NCBI RefSeq assembly: GCF_001953865.1
Contig: NZ_MQUQ01000015.1
Span: 62,001 to 126,000 of the forward strand
Direction of reading: 5' to 3'
DNA: 64,000 nucleotides
Source: Amycolatopsis coloradensis
GTDB lineage: Bacteria > Actinomycetota > Actinomycetes > Mycobacteriales > Pseudonocardiaceae
Below are positions 60,456 through 64,000 of this stretch, piece after piece (the stretch's first letter is position 1; each line of letters starts with the position of its first letter). The notes beneath the pieces were generated by a model. That model worked only from the letters and a program-made list of their open reading frames with translations, had not been told where the DNA came from and ran no database searches. The translations under genes and the position numbers were made by a program.

Positions 60456-61846
60456 CAGTTACCGCCCCCTGGTGCTGCCGTGGCCGGCGTCGAGCAGTCC
60501 CTCCCCGCTGGCTGGTTCGCCGAGCTCGGCGAGGCGGGGGTAGAAGGGTTGGCCGCCGACGACGACACCGGAGGCGGCGAGGGAGGCGGCGTGGAAGTCG
60601 AGCTGGTGTTCGGTTTGCAGTCGGCCAGCTGCTTGTGCGGCCGCAGGAAGTCGTCGATGTACTTGCGGGCGTCGTCGAGATTGTCCTTCTTGACGCCGTT
60701 CTTCACCGCGATACGCGCGTCCTCCTGGAGCGCGGGCACCAGCAGCTTGTCGGTGCAGAGCCCGCCCGGCGGGCAGGAGCCCTGCTCGTAGGCGTGCAGG
60801 TCGATGCCGAGGATGCTGCCCGGGACGCCGCGGTAGATCACGACCTCCTCACCGGCACCCTCGCCGACGTAGTACTGGCTCAGCACGAAATACCGCGTGG
60901 CGATCGCCGCCGCGGCCAGCACGATCAGGACGACCACTGCTCCCGCCAGCCAGCGAAATCGCCTCCGGCGCTTGACCTTCGGGTCCTCCTGTGGTGGCTG
61001 GACCTCGGGCCGCGGCTGCGGCGCGGGCTGGGTCAGCGCCCTGGCGCGGGCGGCGGGGGAGTCGCCCTGGTGGAACTCGTCACTGCCGTCCCCGGCGGCG
61101 CCGCCCACGATGGGCGCGTCCTCACCGAAGTCGACGTCGACGACGTCGGCGATGATCACCGTGACGTTGTCCGTGCCGCCGCCCTTGAGCGCCAGCTCGA
61201 TCATCCGGTCCGCGCAGGCCTGCGGATCCGGGATCTGGATGGCCTCGGCGAGCGTCTCGTCGCTGACCATGCCGGACAGACCGTCCGAGCAGATCAGGTA
61301 GCGATCGTGGGCGCGGGCCTCGCGCACCGTCAGGCTCGGCTCGACCTCGTGGCCGGTGAGCGCCTTCAGCAGCAGCGACCGCTGCGGGTGCACCGCCGCC
61401 TCTTCCGGCGTGATCCGGCCCTGTTCGAGAAGTTCGTTGACGAAGCTGTCGTCCCGCGTGATCTGCGAGAATTGCCCGCCGCGCATCAGATACGCCCGCG
61501 AGTCGCCGACGTGCACGACACCCATCCGCGAACCGGCGAACAGCACGGCGGTCAGGGTCGTGCCCATCCCGTCGAGGTCCGGGTCCTGCTGGACGAGTTC
61601 GGCGATCGCCGCGTTGCCGTTCTGGACGGCTTCGCGCAGCTGGGCGAGGAGATCGTCACCCGGCTCGTCGTCGTCGAGCGGGGCGAGGGAGGCGATGACG
61701 ACCTTGCTGGCCACTTCACCGGCGGCGTGGCCGCCCATACCGTCGGCGAGGGCGAGCAGGCGGGGACCGGCGTACACGGAGTCCTGGTTGCTGGAACGCA
61801 CCAGGCCCCGGTCGCTGCGAGCCGCGTAGCGGAGGACGAGAGTCAT
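60455..61846 (-). CDS. pstP: Serine/threonine phosphatase PstP (PP2C family)
   Basis: 463 residues. PP2C motifs in order: ALADGMGGHAAGEVAS, MGTTLTAVLFAG, VVHVGDSRAYLMRGG, YLICSDGLSGMVSD and GGTDNVTVIIADV. One membrane helix lies near 305 (WLAGAVVVLIVLAAAAIATR), with an outside domain holding a Cys pair (GSCPPGGLC) and a Pro/Ser tail. It reverses PknA/PknB phosphorylation. The stop overlaps the rodA ATG (TGATG). Confidence 0.95.
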   Translation of the reverse strand: MTLVLRYAARSDRGLVRSSNQDSVYAGPRLLALADGMGGHAAGEVASKVVIASLAPLDDDEPGDDLLAQLREAVQNGNAAIAELVQQDPDLDGMGTTLTAVLFAGSRMGVVHVGDSRAYLMRGGQFSQITRDDSFVNELLEQGRITPEEAAVHPQRSLLLKALTGHEVEPSLTVREARAHDRYLICSDGLSGMVSDETLAEAIQIPDPQACADRMIELALKGGGTDNVTVIIADVVDVDFGEDAPIVGGAAGDGSDEFHQGDSPAARARALTQPAPQPRPEVQPPQEDPKVKRRRRFRWLAGAVVVLIVLAAAAIATRYFVLSQYYVGEGAGEEVVIYRGVPGSILGIDLHAYEQGSCPPGGLCTDKLLVPALQEDARIAVKNGVKKDNLDDARKYIDDFLRPHKQLADCKPNTSSTSTPPPSPPPVSSSAANPSTPASPSSANQPAGRDCSTPATAAPGGGN

Positions 61847-62310
61847 GGGCGAAGCTCGATCACCGTTTTGCCGATCCGGATGGGGACTCCGAGCGGGACC
61901 CGGAGGGGTGCCGTGACCTTAGCCCGGTCAAGGTACGTCCCGTTCGTCGAGCCCAGATCTTCCACGTACCAATCCTCCCCGCGCAGTGCGATCCGGGCGT
62001 GCCGGGTCGACGCGTAGTCGTCGTCCAGCACCAAGGTCGAGTCGTCGGCCCGGCCGATCAGGATCGGCCTGCCGTCCAAGGCGATCCTGGTGCCTGCCAG
62101 CGCGCCATGGGTCACGAGCAGCTGCTGCGGCGACTTCCCGCCGCGCGGCTTCTTGCTTTCCTTCTTCTTGCGACCGAACGTCGGGACGGCGACGCGCAGC
62201 CCGGAGGCCGCGTACAGATCCGAGCGGACGACGCGCAACGCGGCGAAGACGAAGAGCCAGAGCAGCACGAGAAAGCCCACCCTGGTGAGTTGAACGACCA
62301 GCTCTGGCAC
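61843..62310 (-). CDS. fhaB: FHA-domain protein FhaB (FipA)
   Basis: 155 residues from the GTG at 62310, the same length as mycobacterial FhaB. An N-terminal membrane helix (LTRVGFLVLLWLFVFAALRV) and a basic linker precede the FHA domain with ILIGRADDSTLVLDDDYAST, RHARI and YVEDLGSTNGTYLDR. It binds phosphothreonine on partner proteins such as division factors. Overlaps pstP by ATGA. A longer ORF to 62421 is not supported because the helix would then be internal. Confidence 0.9.
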   Translation of the reverse strand: MPELVVQLTRVGFLVLLWLFVFAALRVVRSDLYAASGLRVAVPTFGRKKKESKKPRGGKSPQQLLVTHGALAGTRIALDGRPILIGRADDSTLVLDDDYASTRHARIALRGEDWYVEDLGSTNGTYLDRAKVTAPLRVPLGVPIRIGKTVIELRP

Positions 62311-62470
62311 TTGTTGTGTCCGCTCCCGTATCTCCTGTACACCGCGGAGAGACCGGACCGTCCGGGATGGTCGGCTCCGAACAGCCTTGCTCTCCGCATA
62401 CGACCTGAAGTGCCGATCCACTCAAGGTCCCGCACCGCAATTCTGCGGCACCCCCTCCGGACGCCGCCGG

Positions 62471-63733
62471 TCAGCCCTGCGTACGGAAGACGAGAGACGA
62501 GTGGCCCACGCGGATCACGTCGCCGTCGGCGAGCTGCCAGGTCTGCACCGGCGTGCCGTTGACGGTCGTGCCGTTCGTCGAACCGATGTCCGCGAGCGTC
62601 GCGCTCTGGCCGTCCCAGGTGATTTCCAGGTGACGACGTGAGACACCGGTGTCCGGGAGCCGGAAATCGGCGTCCTGGCCACGGCCGACGACGTTCCCGC
62701 CCTGCTTCAGCGAGTAGGAGCGGTTCGAGCCGTCGTCCAGCTGAAGGCTCGCGGCGAGCTGACGGCCTGCCGCGGGCTGGCCGCCGTAGCCGCCACCCTG
62801 CGCGTACGGGTCCGCGGCGGGCTGGCCGTACTGCTGCTGGCCACCGCCGTACTGGTCGTAGCCACCCTGCTGCTGCTGGCCGTACTGGTCGTACCCAGGC
62901 TGCTGAGCGGCGCCGCCGCCGTAGCCCTGGTCGTATCCCGGCTGCTGCTGGCCGCCGTACTGGTCGTATCCGGGCTGCTGAGCGGCGCCGCCGCCGTAGC
63001 CCTGGTCGTACCCAGGCTGCTGCTGCTGGCCGTACTGGTCATAGCCAGGCTGCTGAGCGGCGCCGCCGCCGTAGCCCTGGTCGTATCCGGGCTGCTGCTG
63101 GCCGCCGTACTGGTCGTATCCGGGCTGCTGGGCACCGCCGTAGCCCTGGTCGTAGCCGCCCTGCTGCTGGCCGCCATAACCCTGGTCGTACCCGGGCTGC
63201 TGCTGGCCAGCCTGCTGTCCGTAGCCGTACTGGCCCTGCTGCTGGCCGTACGGGTCACCCTGGTCGTATTGGCCGTAGCCGGGGGGCTGGCTCATTGCTG
63301 GGTCTCCTGCGTTGCTGGGTCGTGCCGACCGTGACGAACCTTCGGCGCCATGGGGATTGACGTCGGGATCGACGGACGAACGGGTCTTGAACTGTCCAGT
63401 ATGCAGCGCCTCGTTGCGCTCGAGCGAAACTACGACGTCACCATAGGTGTCCCAACCGTGCTCGGCGAGGTGTTCCTTGACCGCCTCCGCCAACACCGAC
63501 GTGACCCGACGCTCGTCTCCGGCCATGCGCTCGTGATCAGCCTGCCCCAACGACACGATGTAGTGGTTGGGGGCGAGCTGTCGACCACCGGCCAGCTCAC
63601 GAACGTTCTCCTCACTCTCGCGCTCAAGCGCCACCGCCACTTCCTGCGTGACGACGTTGCCACCGAACATGCGCGCGAAGGTATTGCCCACAAGGTTCTC
63701 GAGCCGCCTATCAAAGCGCTCAACGCGGCCCAC
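62471..63733 (-). CDS. fhaA: FHA-domain protein FhaA with DUF3662 N-terminus
   Basis: 420 residues. The N-terminal 120 form the DUF3662 domain (MGRVERFDRRLENLVGNTFA, VVTQEVAVALERESEENV). A 170-residue Gln/Gly/Tyr/Pro linker built from 25-residue repeats follows. The C-terminal FHA domain has NVVGRGQDADFRLPDTGVSR, RHLEITW and DIGSTNGTTVNGTPVQ. FhaA binds phosphorylated MviN and limits peptidoglycan synthesis. First gene of the leftward cluster. Confidence 0.95.
   Translation of the reverse strand: MGRVERFDRRLENLVGNTFARMFGGNVVTQEVAVALERESEENVRELAGGRQLAPNHYIVSLGQADHERMAGDERRVTSVLAEAVKEHLAEHGWDTYGDVVVSLERNEALHTGQFKTRSSVDPDVNPHGAEGSSRSARPSNAGDPAMSQPPGYGQYDQGDPYGQQQGQYGYGQQAGQQQPGYDQGYGGQQQGGYDQGYGGAQQPGYDQYGGQQQPGYDQGYGGGAAQQPGYDQYGQQQQPGYDQGYGGGAAQQPGYDQYGGQQQPGYDQGYGGGAAQQPGYDQYGQQQQGGYDQYGGGQQQYGQPAADPYAQGGGYGGQPAAGRQLAASLQLDDGSNRSYSLKQGGNVVGRGQDADFRLPDTGVSRRHLEITWDGQSATLADIGSTNGTTVNGTPVQTWQLADGDVIRVGHSSLVFRTQG
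62899..63123 (-). repeat. Three tandem 75-bp repeats in fhaA
   Basis: Units start at 62899, 62974 and 63049, with degenerate partial units on both sides (about 62820-63250). Each encodes 25 residues of the pattern GYGGGAAQQPGYDQYG plus QQQPGYDQ. Confidence 0.9.
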
Positions 63734-63862
63734 CGGGCAACCTCCTCACACGTGTGCTTCCCCGTCGATCCTATCCGGGTACGGCCAGTCGGACACGGCC
63801 CCCGGTGAAACCCGTGAAATCAGCCTGCTACGCTTTGCGAGCTGTCAGAGAACGAAGCACTC

Positions 63863-63945
63863 GGGCGAGTGGCGGAATGGCAGACGCGCACGGTTCAGGT
63901 CCGTGTGTCCGAAAGGACGTGAGGGTTCAACTCCCTCCTCGCCCA
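63863..63945 (+). tRNA. leuT: tRNA-Leu (CAG)
   Basis: An 83-nt class II tRNA: acceptor GGGCGAG/CTCGCCC with discriminator A, anticodon stem CACGG/CCGTG with loop TTCAGGT, a long variable arm and T-arm GAGGG-TTCAACT-CCCTC. It follows fhaA as in mycobacteria. Confidence 0.97.
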
Positions 63946-63954
63946 CCCTTGTTC

Positions 63955-63985
63955 GAGGCCCCCTTCGCTCCGCGACGGGGGCCTC
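63955..63985 (+). terminator. Hairpin terminator after tRNA-Leu
   Basis: GAGGCCCCC and GGGGGCCTC around a 13-base loop, then TTT. Confidence 0.85.
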
Positions 63986-64000
63986 TTTCGTATGGTCGTC

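Noticed and set aside
62820..63250. CRISPR array
   Set aside because: Repeats are directly contiguous, in frame and 75 bp long with no unique spacers; they encode the FhaA linker.

Overview
The window is the chromosomal replication-origin region of a high-GC actinobacterium. Gene order follows the mycobacterial block Rv3910-Rv3924c / Rv0001-Rv0019c almost gene for gene: sigM, anti-sigma, trxB, trxA, cwlM, GNAT, parB, parA, rsmG, jag, yidC, yidD, rnpA, rpmH, dnaA, oriC, dnaN, gnd, recF, dciA, gyrB, gyrA, DUF3566, tRNA-Ile, tRNA-Ala, ppiA, PH protein, crgA, sortase, trpG/pabA, pknB, pknA, pbpA, rodA, pstP, fhaB, fhaA, tRNA-Leu. The gnd gene between dnaN and recF, the SCO5389, DLW-39 and DUF6918 families, and frequent GTG starts suggest Pseudonocardiales, most likely Amycolatopsis. 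That genus call is inference; no database was searched.

Layout. (1) 1-8092: an ECF sigma/anti-sigma pair, the thioredoxin pair behind a SigR-type promoter candidate, the CwlM-type amidase, a GNAT protein, a PLP aminotransferase and a D-Ala-D-Ala-ligase-like ATP-grasp protein. (2) 8230-14424: leftward ParABS/ribosome/membrane-insertion genes with three parS sites, after a broken HAD gene. (3) 14425-17763: dnaA and oriC. About twenty DnaA-box-like 9-mers lie between dnaA and dnaN, with an AT-rich unwinding stretch at 17458-17512. (4) 17764-27230: dnaN, gnd, recF, dciA, gyrB, gyrA and a DUF3566 membrane protein. (5) 27278-31922: tRNA-Ile, whose 3' half is the attL of a 4.6-kb decayed integrative element (AICE-like rep-xis-int order). 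Its integrase, excisionase, replication gene and an HTH regulator are all broken, but a lower-GC two-gene cassette (30305-31748) is intact and unrecognised. (6) 32077-47650: parS, tRNA-Ala and mixed metabolic, envelope and cell-division genes, with one frameshifted gene (34506-35700) and another parS. (7) 47783-53975: a two-component system opposite an ABC transporter, an FprA-type reductase with an iron-box candidate, trpG/pabA and a second ABC pair. (8) 54233-63985: the pknB-pknA-pbpA-rodA-pstP-fhaB-fhaA growth and division cluster, then tRNA-Leu.

How the parts work together. DnaA, DnaN, RecF, DciA and gyrase initiate and sustain replication. ParA/ParB with five parS sites segregate the origin. 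RnpA, L34, YidC, YidD and Jag serve tRNA processing and membrane insertion. PknA/PknB, PstP, FhaA/FhaB, RodA, PbpA, CwlM and CrgA coordinate cell-wall synthesis and division. The most unusual content is the element at tRNA-Ile, the perfect DnaA boxes outside oriC, and a duplicated terminator-like repeat after dnaA and after the DUF6918 gene.
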